Shown: positions 46,046 to 55,101 of the stretch, piece by piece
How the letters are laid out: each line of letters opens with the position of its first letter
Position numbering within the stretch: the first letter of the stretch is position 1
Origin: Agarivorans albus
GTDB lineage: Bacteria > Pseudomonadota > Gammaproteobacteria > Enterobacterales > Celerinatantimonadaceae
Direction of reading: 5' to 3'
Assembly: GCF_019670105.1 (NCBI RefSeq)
Contig: NZ_AP023032.1
Span: forward strand, 1,358,972 to 1,422,971
Length of the DNA stretch: 64,000 nucleotides
Program-made: the position numbers and the translations under genes
Notes under the pieces: model-generated
Databases searched by the model: none
What the model saw: the letters and a program-made list of their open reading frames with translations, nothing else
What the model was told of the DNA's origin: nothing

Positions 46046-47917
46046 ATGGAAACAGGAATGGCCGATAGTTTTTTATTATTTGAGCCCGATGCCAGCGATA
46101 TGGTGAGTCAAAAGCTCGTTCCGCTGTTCGACGATGTAATATTGCCAAAAATGTGGGAAGCGAACCAACCGCCCGAATTTAAGGCCGAAAGCTTGGTTTA
46201 TTGTTATCTCAGTGATGAAAGCTTAACTGCTGCCATTGCGCTTGCAGTGGAGCAGCAATGGGTGGTTGCGGTATTGCCTCACCCTAAAGCAAACCTTGCC
46301 CGCCGGGCTTTTAGTTTGGCTAACTCTCCAGAGAAAGCATTGGCGGAGTTTCAGCAAGCCGAAGCCACAAAAATAGATGTGCTGCGTTGTAACCATCAAG
46401 TGGTGTTAAATCACTTAGTGGTAGGGCATAGCTTTAACCTGCGACCTGGCGGGCACAATGCCTCGTGGCGACAGCGCATTGCCCAGACGTGGCAAAATAT
46501 TCGAAAAATTGGTGATATTAAACCGCAAAAACTCAGTTTAACCACTGGCAGTGACACCTGTTTAGAAACCTCGTTGGTGGGGCTAGTAATTATTGAACAT
46601 GCCCAAGGCTCGATGTTATCTAAACGAATACTTACCGATACCCACTGTAACGACGGCATGTTAGAAAGCATGCTGCTAGCTCCCCGTAGCATTATGGAGA
46701 TGTTCCGTTTTTTAGTGCTCGCTATGTTTGGACGGGTGGTTAAAAAGCCGCGCTTTCTTAGTTTAATTAAGTCTAAATCAATACAGGTTAGTAGTGAGGG
46801 TGAACTGGAGTATTGGCACGATGGCACCCTTTCAAAAGCCAACAGCTTAACCATTGACTGCGAACACCGCGCCTTGAGTATTTTGCCCTCAGCAGACATG
46901 CTCTGCCAAGACAGCGCGACTGCAGTAAAGGAGAGCCGCAAAATTGCCAACTTGCCGGAGGGCGAGGCGATAAATGCCTTAGCAGCCAAGCCATTGCCTT
47001 GGATTGCCCATGCCGCCAAAGAAGAATTTAAAGATCTCTACCAGCTGCTACGTGACAACGCTACTACCTCGCCAGCCTTTTTAACCCTAATGGTATTGTC
47101 TACGTTGCTAGCTACCATTGGCCTTTATGCCAGCTCGGCGCCGGTGATTATTGGTGCGATGATTTTAGCGCCGTTAATGGCACCGATTATCTCACTTTCT
47201 ATGGCGCTTACTCGCCAAGATCCCAGCTTAATGACCGCCAGTTTAGGTACTTTGTTTACTGGCTTGTGTGTAGCCCTGGGCTTTGCTGCAAGCGCCAGCT
47301 TTATTATTCCAATGGAAGTAATTACGCCCGAAATCTCGGCGCGCCTAAGCCCCAATTTACTTGATTTAGGGGTGGCGATTATCTCCGGCATTGCCGGTGC
47401 TTATGCCCATGCGCGGATTGACGCGGCCAAAAGCTTGGCAGGCGTTGCTATTGCCGTGGCGTTGGTGCCGCCTTTAGCGGTAACTGGTATAGGCTTAGGC
47501 TGGTTAAACATTGGTGTGGCCTCAGGCGCCTTTTTGCTGTTTTTAACTAACTTAGCCGGCATTGTATTTTCGGCCGCTTTAACGTTTTTGGCCTTAGGTT
47601 TTGCGCCGTTTACCCGAGCCAAAAAGGGATTAGGCATCGCTTTAGTCGCAGTGACCCTTGTGAGCATTCCGCTGGTATTCAGTTTTAACCGCCTATCAGA
47701 AGAAGCGCAAATAGTGCAGCGCCTACAAGGCAAAACCTTTAATGAGGTATTATTGCGAACAGTTCGCGCCCAAAGCACCAAGCCGCTCACTTTGCATTTG
47801 CAGTTGGTTAGTGAACATTCACTAAACGACCAACAATTAGATGGGCTTAAAGCGCGCATTGAACAAGAGCTTGGGCGTAGCTTTCAGTTAGAAGCTTCAA
47901 TCATTATTCGGCGTTAA
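46046..47917 (+). CDS. DUF389 / TIGR00341-family membrane protein
   Basis: A 623-residue protein with a large soluble N-terminal half (about 1-310) and a C-terminal DUF389 membrane domain (about 315-560). Family patterns visible include SAPVIIGAMILAPLMAPIISLSMAL, DAAKSLAGVAIAVALVPPLA, and a soluble tail (about 560-623). Function of DUF389 is unknown. The N-terminal part contains a possible diacylglycerol-kinase-like stretch (NLRPGGHNASWRQRI), but this is weak. ATG 46058 (MADSFLLF) is an alternative start with a better-spaced GGA. Single gene with a terminator. Confidence 0.75.
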   Translation: METGMADSFLLFEPDASDMVSQKLVPLFDDVILPKMWEANQPPEFKAESLVYCYLSDESLTAAIALAVEQQWVVAVLPHPKANLARRAFSLANSPEKALAEFQQAEATKIDVLRCNHQVVLNHLVVGHSFNLRPGGHNASWRQRIAQTWQNIRKIGDIKPQKLSLTTGSDTCLETSLVGLVIIEHAQGSMLSKRILTDTHCNDGMLESMLLAPRSIMEMFRFLVLAMFGRVVKKPRFLSLIKSKSIQVSSEGELEYWHDGTLSKANSLTIDCEHRALSILPSADMLCQDSATAVKESRKIANLPEGEAINALAAKPLPWIAHAAKEEFKDLYQLLRDNATTSPAFLTLMVLSTLLATIGLYASSAPVIIGAMILAPLMAPIISLSMALTRQDPSLMTASLGTLFTGLCVALGFAASASFIIPMEVITPEISARLSPNLLDLGVAIISGIAGAYAHARIDAAKSLAGVAIAVALVPPLAVTGIGLGWLNIGVASGAFLLFLTNLAGIVFSAALTFLALGFAPFTRAKKGLGIALVAVTLVSIPLVFSFNRLSEEAQIVQRLQGKTFNEVLLRTVRAQSTKPLTLHLQLVSEHSLNDQQLDGLKARIEQELGRSFQLEASIIIRR

Positions 47918-47948
47918 TGTCTTTTGTTATTGCTCTGAATATATTTCT

Positions 47949-47985
47949 AAAGAGGCTATAAGTGATGCAACACATAGCCTCTTTT
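47949..47985 (+). terminator. Rho-independent terminator after DUF389 gene
   Basis: Stem AAAGAGGCTAT/ATAGCCTCTTT with a 14-base loop and T run. Confidence 0.8.
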
Positions 47986-48094
47986 ATTACTCCTACCAAA
48001 GCGCCTAAAGGTTTATTGGTCAATCTGGTTTTACTATTAACAAGGCCATTGCAATTTACCTTGAACATAAAATCAAAATAAGCCTTGAATTACA

Positions 48095-48107
48095 GTTATG
48101 ATATAAC
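48095..48107. promoter_or_regulatory. Candidate Zur operator upstream of zur
   Basis: Palindrome GTTAT-GAT-ATAAC with flanking GTAACATTT, resembling the gammaproteobacterial Zur consensus (GTTATA/TATAAC half sites). It is 47 bases upstream of the zur-like start. Confidence 0.5.
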
Positions 48108-48153
48108 GTAACATTTTGTTGGCGGGTTATTTTTAAACCAAGTAAAACAAAAT

Positions 48154-48627
48154 GTGAGCAAATTTATGATGCAAATTGATAGCGTTATTCAACATGCCGA
48201 GCAACACTGCAAGCAACGAGGTGTTCGCTTAACCACCAAACGCAAACAGGTGTTATCTAGCTTAGTACAGTCAAACAAAGCGCTCTCTGCTTATGAACTC
48301 ACCGATTATTGTAAGCAACTATTCGACCAAAGCATTCCTGCCATGTCAGTGTATCGCATCCTTGATTTTCTAGAAACCGAGCACCTTGTGCACAAACTTA
48401 GCTTGGCCAATAAATATGTCGCATGTGCGCATATTTGCTGCAGCCATAGCCATGGGGTACCGCAATTTTTGATATGCGGTAAGTGCAGCAAAGTAAAAGA
48501 AATCAGCATCGCTGCTTCAACCATTAACGAGCTAAAACAGAATGCCGAGCAGGCTGGTTTTACCTTAGTTAGCCAGCAATTGGAAATGAACTGCCTGTGC
48601 GAAGATTGTATTCAGCAAGCGGCTTAA
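48154..48627 (+). CDS. zur: Zur-type Fur-family regulator
   Basis: A 157-residue Fur-family repressor, most likely Zur, controlling zinc uptake. The N-terminal winged helix includes TTKRKQVLSSLVQS and MSVYRILDFLETEHLVHKL. The C-terminal half has zinc ligands: HICCSHSHG, CGKCSKV and a C-terminal CLCEDC, giving the two CxxC pairs of the structural site. Its neighbours are a MerC-like protein and a CobW GTPase, both in zinc handling, which supports Zur over Fur. ATG 48169 (MMQIDSV) is an alternative start. Confidence 0.85.
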   Translation: MSKFMMQIDSVIQHAEQHCKQRGVRLTTKRKQVLSSLVQSNKALSAYELTDYCKQLFDQSIPAMSVYRILDFLETEHLVHKLSLANKYVACAHICCSHSHGVPQFLICGKCSKVKEISIAASTINELKQNAEQAGFTLVSQQLEMNCLCEDCIQQAA

Positions 48628-48657
48628 TTTAATCAACATTTAAAACAAGGAAAGTTA

Positions 48658-49068
48658 ATGAAAGTCACTCAAGCAATCGGCGATAAGTTTGCCATCGGTT
48701 TATCATTTGCGTGCGCCATTCATTGTTTGGCGTTACCAATGTTGTTTGTCTTAGTGCCCAGCATGGTTGCGCTACCTTTACACAACGAGGCCTTTCACCT
48801 TTGGATGGTAGTAGCGGTTATACCCATTAGCGCTTATGCACTCACCATGGGGTGTAAACAACACAAACGAACCAAAGTGCTGCTTTGGGGTGTTGCAGGT
48901 TTGGCTCTATTGATTTTGGCAGTCGCCCTTGGTGAAGACCGTATTGGGGAAATTGGCGAAAAATCGCTTACCTTGTTAGGAGCAACGTTAGTAGCTGTTG
49001 GCCACTGGATGAACTATCGTTTGTGTCACCAGCATGATCACAACAATTGCGATTGCCCAGAGCATTAA
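48658..49068 (+). CDS. MerC-like metal transport protein
   Basis: A 136-residue membrane protein of the MerC family. About four membrane segments are visible, with a Cys/His motif in the first (SFACAIHCLALPML) that could bind metal. The C-terminus is His/Cys-rich (CHQHDHNNCDCPEH). MerC proteins move mercury, but homologues inside Zur-CobW clusters are thought to be zinc-related; here there is no other mer gene. It is 30 bases after zur, with AAGGAAAG ahead of the ATG. Confidence 0.75.
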   Translation: MKVTQAIGDKFAIGLSFACAIHCLALPMLFVLVPSMVALPLHNEAFHLWMVVAVIPISAYALTMGCKQHKRTKVLLWGVAGLALLILAVALGEDRIGEIGEKSLTLLGATLVAVGHWMNYRLCHQHDHNNCDCPEH

Positions 49069-49181
49069 GGCTTTCAGCTTTTTTAACCTGTATTACTTGT
49101 TTAGCCCCATCATTAAACCAAGTCTTAAACTTAAAGGCTTGGTTGAGTTAGTCTAGTAATCAACGTTCTTTCCTCAGTTAA

Positions 49182-49195
49182 GTAATGCTATAACC
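49182..49195. promoter_or_regulatory. Candidate Zur operator upstream of cobW
   Basis: GTAATGCTATAACC resembles the Zur consensus half GTAATGTTATAAC and shares the TATAAC half with the site upstream of zur. It lies 55 bases before the CobW start. Confidence 0.4.
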
Positions 49196-49249
49196 AATAC
49201 TTAGTTTTTGCAGCAATGCTTACCCTATTAGTTAATTGGAACACAAACC

Positions 49250-50248
49250 ATGAGCAGTAAGCGCCAGCCCATTAGCGCCGTACCAACCAATATCATCACT
49301 GGCTTTTTAGGTGTAGGTAAAACCTCGGCCATTTTGCAGCTAATGCGCAATAAACCAGAAAATGAACGCTGGGCGGTATTAGTAAACGAATTTGGCGAAA
49401 TAGGTATCGACGGCGCTTTGTTGCAAGGCCAACATCAGCAGCAACAAGTATATATTCGCGAAGTACCAGGAGGCTGCATGTGCTGCGCTGCGGGCTTGCC
49501 AATGCAAATTGCATTAAATCGGTTGTTAAGTGAATCAACCCCAGACAGGCTACTGATCGAACCTACCGGGTTAGGTCACCCCAAAGAAGTGTTACAAGTG
49601 CTCTCATCCAAGTATTACCAACAAGTGTTAGCACTAAACAAAACCATAACCTTAGTTGATGCCAGAAACCTTAGTGATGCCCGTTACACTGGCCACGAAA
49701 CCTTTAACCAACAAATCGCCATAGCCGATACGGTGATAGGCAATAAGTTAGACCTTTATCAAACAGATGAGCAGCAACAGCTACGTGAATATGTTGCTCA
49801 ACACGGGCGCAAAGGTGCGCAAGTTCTGTTTAGCAAAAACGGCCAGATGGACATTAGCTGCCTGCAAGGCGCTACGGCCGGTAGCTATGCACCTGATGAA
49901 CATCATCATCATGGGCATAATAAACCTCTAGCTTCCGAGCAAGTTATTCCAGAGAGTGGTTACTTAAAAGCCAGCAACCAAGGCGAAGGGTTTAACAGTA
50001 TAGGATGGCGTTTTGCGCCTAATAAAGTATTCGACCGCAAGAAGCTGTGTTTGCTGCTATTAAGCTTAAAAGTAGAGCGCATAAAAGCCGTATTTATCAC
50101 TAGCAGCGGCGTATTTGGCTACAACTACACCAGCGATGGCTTAAGCGAAGCCGAGCTAGATGATTGCCTAGAAAGCCGCATAGAAGTAATTGCCGATGAG
50201 CTAGATGATGATTTAGAAACAAGGTTGCTTGAGTGTTTGGTGGAGTAG
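49250..50248 (+). CDS. CobW/COG0523 GTPase, probable zinc chaperone
   Basis: A 332-residue G3E-family GTPase. Walker A GFLGVGKT near residues 18-25, metal-binding GGCMCCAAG (CxCC) near 75-79, NKLD (GTPase specificity) and a His cluster EHHHHGH near residue 220 are all visible, followed by the CobW C-terminal domain. Zinc-responsive members hand zinc to client proteins under limitation. It lies near zur and MerC, with a candidate Zur site ahead. The client is unknown. Confidence 0.88.
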   Translation: MSSKRQPISAVPTNIITGFLGVGKTSAILQLMRNKPENERWAVLVNEFGEIGIDGALLQGQHQQQQVYIREVPGGCMCCAAGLPMQIALNRLLSESTPDRLLIEPTGLGHPKEVLQVLSSKYYQQVLALNKTITLVDARNLSDARYTGHETFNQQIAIADTVIGNKLDLYQTDEQQQLREYVAQHGRKGAQVLFSKNGQMDISCLQGATAGSYAPDEHHHHGHNKPLASEQVIPESGYLKASNQGEGFNSIGWRFAPNKVFDRKKLCLLLLSLKVERIKAVFITSSGVFGYNYTSDGLSEAELDDCLESRIEVIADELDDDLETRLLECLVE

Positions 50249-50360
50249 GTAATGAGAAAAATATTATTTCTTGATTTAATCTAATGGAATACGCTGTGGG
50301 CTTTAGGGTTCCTCAATTTGGACTTTATATTATTGAAGTTTTCGGTAAATAAGATTAACT

Positions 50361-50705
50361 ATGTTTTATAGAAGTGAGAAAGTGGATAAAATTGATTTCG
50401 CTAGAGGGTTGTTTATTCCACATGTATTCTATGTATTAGGTTTAAGCTTGGTCACAGTCGATATTTGGTTAGGGGCTTGCTCACTGGCGTTATCATTCTT
50501 TTTATGGTTGGTAGGGAGAGAGTTCAGCCTTATGAAGAAAAGCAAGTTGCTATGCGCGGTAAGTATTGCTTCTCATATATGTATCGTAATAGCATTCTAC
50601 ATTGCTTCGTTATATGACTTAGATATTTATTGGGGAGCAGTTTTATTTTATCTGTCTCTATGCTATTTCTTTCATTGGTATGAATTAACAATGTTGAAAC
50701 CTTAG
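50361..50705 (+). CDS. Hypothetical small membrane protein
   Basis: I do not recognise this 114-residue protein. Four hydrophobic segments are visible (about 18-38, 39-53, 63-83 and 88-107) with an initial polar stretch (MFYRSEKVDKIDFARG). It lies in an AT-rich patch unlike its neighbours. The start has no clear Shine-Dalgarno sequence. Confidence 0.5.
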   Translation: MFYRSEKVDKIDFARGLFIPHVFYVLGLSLVTVDIWLGACSLALSFFLWLVGREFSLMKKSKLLCAVSIASHICIVIAFYIASLYDLDIYWGAVLFYLSLCYFFHWYELTMLKP

Positions 50706-50819
50706 AAGGCCTTATCAGGCCTTTGGGTACTGGATGTTACTACTAATGGCTTTGTTTTTTACACATATAGTTTCGCTCATATTACTTGAATTTTTGCTAA
50801 GCAGTGCAGAGGACTTACA

Positions 50820-51524
50820 TTGAGAGTTTTTGTATTTGTTCTATCTATGACTTATTTGATTGGTTGTAGCACGGGAAGTAAAGGTGAGCTTCTAAACACC
50901 GGTTTTACTGAAGAGCAAACTAATCTTATAGCTGGAATCATAAGTGGAGATTCTCTTTATGTTGATAGACTTGAGTCGGGACTTGAAAATCTGGATTTCC
51001 AAACAAGAGATGGTGTTAGCCCATTGGTATATGCGATGGTTAAAGGAAGAGTAGATCTTTATGAGCACTTTTTAGAACTAGGAGCTAATCCTAATCTCTT
51101 CGAACACGATAAAAAATACTCTGCAATTAAGTTGGCAATTCAAAATGAAAATACAAGGTACTTATCTTTGTTGATTGAATACGGCTTAGACGTAAATTTA
51201 GATATGAATAGTGCAAACTATCCTACCCCTATTTTCTTAGCGACTAGTAAGAATAATGAAGCTATTATCAACTTGTTAATTTCCTCTGGTGCCGACGTAA
51301 AAGCTCTTAATAAGTATAGTGAAACTATATGTTCAAAAGCAGCAGAGGTTGGGGATTGGAATATTGTTAGGCTGCTCTATAGTAACGGGTGCGATCTTTG
51401 GCACAAAGATTCTTATGGTTTTGATATTTCCTATTTTATTAATGGTCCATTTCTAAATAAATCTAAAGAGTATATCGATGATTATAACTACATTAAAACG
51501 ATCTACTCTGAAGGTATCAAGTAG
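50820..51524 (+). CDS. Ankyrin-repeat lipoprotein
   Basis: A 234-residue protein starting at a TTG that follows AGAGGA by seven bases. The signal MRVFVFVLSMTYLIGC has lipobox LIGC. Ankyrin-type repeats are visible from about residue 62 onward: GVSPLVYAMVKGRVDLYEHFLELGANPN, then AIKLAIQNENTRYLSLLIEYGLDVN, then PIFLATSKNNEAIINLLISSGADV, then a fourth. It is AT-rich and stands alone. Such lipoproteins may mediate protein contacts in the envelope; the partner is unknown. Confidence 0.7.
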   Translation: MRVFVFVLSMTYLIGCSTGSKGELLNTGFTEEQTNLIAGIISGDSLYVDRLESGLENLDFQTRDGVSPLVYAMVKGRVDLYEHFLELGANPNLFEHDKKYSAIKLAIQNENTRYLSLLIEYGLDVNLDMNSANYPTPIFLATSKNNEAIINLLISSGADVKALNKYSETICSKAAEVGDWNIVRLLYSNGCDLWHKDSYGFDISYFINGPFLNKSKEYIDDYNYIKTIYSEGIK

Positions 51525-51604
51525 ACTACAGCTAAACAGTTTTTCTTTCATTTAGTAAAGATAATTGAGAGTGATGAAGTTCACCGTTTTTTTTAATTGA
51601 ACCG

Positions 51605-52333
51605 CTACAAATACTGCGGCACCATTTCTCGCCAGTAACGTCCGCGGTGGGCGCGCCCTTGCCATTCAATCATTCTATGATTTAAGCCTTTGTGATTAAG
51701 AATATGGCTTAGGGTGTGGTTATTTTGCAGGAAGGGATCTTGATTACCAATAATGAACAGTAAATCGGTATTGGCTAGCTCAGATAAGCGTTGAGGGCAG
51801 TTTAGGTTTACTAGGTAATGGGTGGGTGTGTGAAAATAGACGTTGTCGTTGTAAAAGCCTTCGAATAAATCACTGAAAGATTCAACCTGCCAAGTCAGGT
51901 CGAAACGGCCCGAAAAAGCTGCCAGCTTGTTAAACAAGTGAGGGTGGCGAAATACAATGTTAGCGGCGTGATAAGCACCTAAGGAGCATCCGTGAGAGAT
52001 GGTGCAAGGGTGGTCATTTTTCTGCGCCATTAAGGGCAGTACTTCGCGCAGAATGTAGTCTTCGTATTGCTGGTGGCGCTGAATACGCCCAGCAGGGTGG
52101 GCCCAAAAACAATACATGCTTTCGATATCGATGCTGTCTACACAATATAATTGAAGCTGTCCGGCATTAATTTTGTGGGCGATTGAGTTAACTAGCCCTA
52201 GGTTCTCGTATTCATAAAAACGCCCGCCGCGAGTAGGAAATACCAGCACTTTAGCCCCTGCGTGACCAAATACCAATAGCTCCATATCGCGATGTAAATT
52301 GGGGCTCCACCAACGATGATATTCTCTATTCAT
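51605..52333 (-). CDS. Esterase-family alpha/beta hydrolase
   Basis: A 242-residue hydrolase of the esterase D-like type (Pfam Esterase). A nucleophile elbow HGCSLGAYHA (Ser in GCSLG), a later Asp in IGNQDPFL and a His in QGRAHRGRYW give a plausible triad. No signal peptide, so cytoplasmic. The ATG overlaps the stop of the upstream hydrolase gene by 8 bases (ATGAATAG). An in-frame ATG 18 bases upstream is less likely. The pair may act on related acetylated or ester substrates. Confidence 0.72.
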   Translation of the reverse strand: MNREYHRWWSPNLHRDMELLVFGHAGAKVLVFPTRGGRFYEYENLGLVNSIAHKINAGQLQLYCVDSIDIESMYCFWAHPAGRIQRHQQYEDYILREVLPLMAQKNDHPCTISHGCSLGAYHAANIVFRHPHLFNKLAAFSGRFDLTWQVESFSDLFEGFYNDNVYFHTPTHYLVNLNCPQRLSELANTDLLFIIGNQDPFLQNNHTLSHILNHKGLNHRMIEWQGRAHRGRYWREMVPQYL

Positions 52334-53300
52334 GCTTAGTGAGCTCAGCAAAAAATGTAGCCAATTGTTGATTTACCTGCTGGCGCTGCTGTTGTTGCTC
52401 TGGGTAGTCGAAATGTCCTGCTTTTAGCACTGCGAGTTGTTTAGGCTGAGGAGCGTTGTTGTAAGCCGAAAACTGTCCTGGTGGTGCGACAAAAGGGTCA
52501 AATAAGGCCAAGGCCCAATGGCTAGGGCACCTTAAGTAAGTGGCTGCGGTGGCTGAGTCAAAATAGCGTAATGTACTTAATGCTAGTTTTGGTTGCTGTT
52601 GGTAAAAGTCTTGTAATGCTTTGCCGCTGCCGTGGGTAGCCAGCTTTAAACGCAGCGCTACGTTACCAAAAGTGGGAACATGAAAATGAGCACGCTGAAT
52701 GCGTGGGTCAAAGGCGCTAGCAAATATGCCTAGTCCGCCACCAAAGCTGCTGCCCATTAGGCCTATTTTATTAGTAACTTGTGGAAATAGGCGTAACAAG
52801 GCGCTAACTCCGCACCATAAATCTTGAACACAACCGCCAATAATGTAGCGGTCTTTATCTTGAATGTTGTGCAGTACGTGCCACATGGGGTTGTCTGAAA
52901 TAGGCGCTTTGGCACTTAAGCCAATGCCCCGTGAGCAGGGCATTAACACTGCTGTATTTTTAAGTGATACTGGGCAGTCTACTTGTTCGATACCACCATA
53001 ACCATGGGCACTAATGATTGCTTGTTTTACCACACCCGAGCGGGGAAGTAGCAGCCAGCCGCCGCAACGCATTTGCTTAGTAGAGTTGTAATAGCACTTA
53101 AAAATGCGCCAGTTGGGGGTGTCTTGGTGGCAATCTTGAATAGCGACGTCGGGCCTAATTTGCAGAGCATGTTGATATTTGTTTTGCCAAAAGCTTTTAA
53201 AACCTCTTGGTCGATCATCTGGATGAATCGCTTTAAGTTGGCTTAAGGTGTATCCGTAGTCTGGCTCAAACTCAAAATCATGTTTAAGTTTGCTGGGCAT
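52326..53300 (-). CDS. Acetylxylan-esterase-like hydrolase (AXE1 family)
   Basis: A 324-residue alpha/beta hydrolase of the AXE1/cephalosporin C deacetylase family. The nucleophile elbow is MGSSFGGGLGI, the Asp is in LFDPFVAPPG, and the His is in KAGHFDYPEQ. An early ISAHGYGG gives the oxyanion region. Family members remove acetyl groups from oligosaccharides. The N-terminal part lacks a signal peptide, so the substrates are probably imported. It precedes the esterase gene in the same operon. Confidence 0.78.
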   Translation of the reverse strand: MPSKLKHDFEFEPDYGYTLSQLKAIHPDDRPRGFKSFWQNKYQHALQIRPDVAIQDCHQDTPNWRIFKCYYNSTKQMRCGGWLLLPRSGVVKQAIISAHGYGGIEQVDCPVSLKNTAVLMPCSRGIGLSAKAPISDNPMWHVLHNIQDKDRYIIGGCVQDLWCGVSALLRLFPQVTNKIGLMGSSFGGGLGIFASAFDPRIQRAHFHVPTFGNVALRLKLATHGSGKALQDFYQQQPKLALSTLRYFDSATAATYLRCPSHWALALFDPFVAPPGQFSAYNNAPQPKQLAVLKAGHFDYPEQQQQRQQVNQQLATFFAELTKHE

Positions 53301-53497
53301 ATTTCGCTATCTTCGTTTAGGTTTATGAAAACTATAACGCTTTTATGTTACAGATTTCTAATGTTAAATATTTTTGTAAGTGTGGTCGAATCAGTCGCTA
53401 TTAAAAAATGCTAAACAACAGGCTTTAGTCAATACGGCTAAGCGGTATAGAATGATTCTCACTTAGGCATCTCTGATTTAACAAATAAGGATTGATT

Positions 53498-54181
53498 GTG
53501 GTTGAAGACTTTTCTTCTATTTGGCAACGAGCCGCGGAGCGTAAAGGTGGCGATGCTGCGTTACAACATTTACTTACTACCCCTTTAAGTAGTGAACACT
53601 TAGCTGGCATTAGTGATGACCGCTGGCTATCGGCCATGACTAAAACTATATTCCAATCTGGCTTTGTGTGGCGAGTGGTAGAAAATAAGTGGCCAGATTT
53701 TGAGCGGGCCTTTTTCGACTTTGACCCAGAAAAAATGCTGATGCTGGACGACAGCCATATTGAACGTTTATGTAACGATGCCAGCATTATTCGTAATCGC
53801 CAAAAAATCATCACCGTGCCACATAACGCTCAGATGATTTTAGACCTTGCCAGCGAGCATGGCAGCTTTGCCAAGTTTGTTGCGCAGTGGCCTTGTGATG
53901 ACATTGTAGGTTTATGGTTATTGCTTAAGAAGCAAGGTGCGCGCCTTGGCGGTAATTCCGCCTCTTATACCTTGCGTCGCATGGGGAAAGATACCTTTAT
54001 GTTGTCGAATGATGTGGTGGCTTACTTGGTTAATCGTGGAGTGATAAACAAAGCGCCAACCAGTATTAAAGGGTTAAAAGCAGTGCAAGAGGTGTTTAAC
54101 AGTTGGCAGTTACAAAGCAGTTTACCTTTAGCGGCCATTAGCCAAACCGTGGCCTACTCTATCGGTGAAAACAACTTATAA
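53498..54181 (+). CDS. DNA-3-methyladenine glycosylase I-like protein
   Basis: A 227-residue helical protein of the Tag/adenine-glycosylase superfamily (helix-hairpin-helix type). It keeps FQSGFVWRVVENKWP and IIRNRQKI, typical of the Tag family. The zinc-binding Cys/His set of E. coli Tag is not evident, so specificity is uncertain. The start is set at GTG 53498, because AAGG lies seven bases upstream; TTG at 53492 would be too close to it. Single gene. Confidence 0.75.
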   Translation: MVEDFSSIWQRAAERKGGDAALQHLLTTPLSSEHLAGISDDRWLSAMTKTIFQSGFVWRVVENKWPDFERAFFDFDPEKMLMLDDSHIERLCNDASIIRNRQKIITVPHNAQMILDLASEHGSFAKFVAQWPCDDIVGLWLLLKKQGARLGGNSASYTLRRMGKDTFMLSNDVVAYLVNRGVINKAPTSIKGLKAVQEVFNSWQLQSSLPLAAISQTVAYSIGENNL

Positions 54182-54282
54182 AGCCCAGGGCAATTTGCTG
54201 CTGACAGAATCAACACAAACTCTGCTGAACTAAGCGCGTTGCCATCAGTCTATTGGTTTTTGTGGGTAATAGGCTTTCAGGG

Positions 54283-55095
54283 ATGGCAAAGCGTGGCAAC
54301 AGCTTTTGGAATTCGGCGCTGGTGGTTTCTACCTTGGCGCATGCGGGGCTGTTATATGTATTGTTGAATCACTTGTATCAAACTCGTGTGAGTCAGCCTG
54401 CCAAGGCCTCTCGCCCGATTATTCAAGCCAGTTTGTATAAAATACCAAGTCTGGCATTGACTACGCAGCAAGAAGCTAAGCAGATCCAAACACTTGAAGC
54501 CCCTAAAGATGCCAACTTGTTGGTAGAGCCTAAACGACACACGAGTAAAGTCACCGATAAACCAAGTAACCTGCAAAGCAACTCTGGTAGTCAGCTACCC
54601 GCTAACAAGCCTAGCAGTGCAGAGCCAGCAGAAAGCCCAACAGCAAACTTAAAGCCAACTGAACGGGACGATATAGTCACCCAAGCCTTTAAAAGTAAAC
54701 GTGTTGTTCAAGCGCCAGTTCCACGAACTGCTCCGCCGCAACAGCCGCGCTCAGCAGCGTCATATCTAGAACGTTACCAACAGCAGCAACTGGACAAACT
54801 TGCCACGCAGCGGGCTAAGCGCTTTGAGCAACAAAAAAACGCTCCGGCTACAGCTAATCCCAAAAAGCACAAATCCAGCTTGAGCGCAGAGCAGCAGTTT
54901 AAGCAAAGCCTAGAAGTTAAGGTGGATTGCAGCAACTCGGCTAAGCGGGCTGCGACTATCGCCGCGGGTTTATTTGGCGGCACTTTACGTTGTGAGCCTC
55001 AAGCCGAGTTACAGCAGTTCCTTGATGCAAAGCGCCAACAAATGTTTGATGAAGAGCAGAAAAGGCCGTTGCGCTCGGTAGTGATTGAGCCCTAG
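54283..55095 (+). CDS. Hypothetical membrane-anchored protein with a TonB-like layout
   Basis: I do not recognise this 270-residue protein. One N-terminal membrane helix (about 10-32: NSALVVSTLAHAGLLYVLL) is followed by a long Pro/Ser/Lys/Gln-rich periplasmic linker (about 40-190) and a C-terminal part with two Cys (KVDCSNSAKRAA and GTLRCEPQAEL). The layout resembles TonB/TolA-type linkers but there is no TonB C-terminal domain. The Cys pair may form a disulfide. Start ATG 54283 has AGG nine bases ahead; an upstream TTG at 54253 is in frame. Confidence 0.5.
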   Translation: MAKRGNSFWNSALVVSTLAHAGLLYVLLNHLYQTRVSQPAKASRPIIQASLYKIPSLALTTQQEAKQIQTLEAPKDANLLVEPKRHTSKVTDKPSNLQSNSGSQLPANKPSSAEPAESPTANLKPTERDDIVTQAFKSKRVVQAPVPRTAPPQQPRSAASYLERYQQQQLDKLATQRAKRFEQQKNAPATANPKKHKSSLSAEQQFKQSLEVKVDCSNSAKRAATIAAGLFGGTLRCEPQAELQQFLDAKRQQMFDEEQKRPLRSVVIEP

Positions 55096-55101
55096 ACGTT
55101 C

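Noticed and set aside
46411-47019. 202-residue minus-strand frame inside the DUF389 gene
   Set aside because: It is a shadow of the coding strand with no family features.
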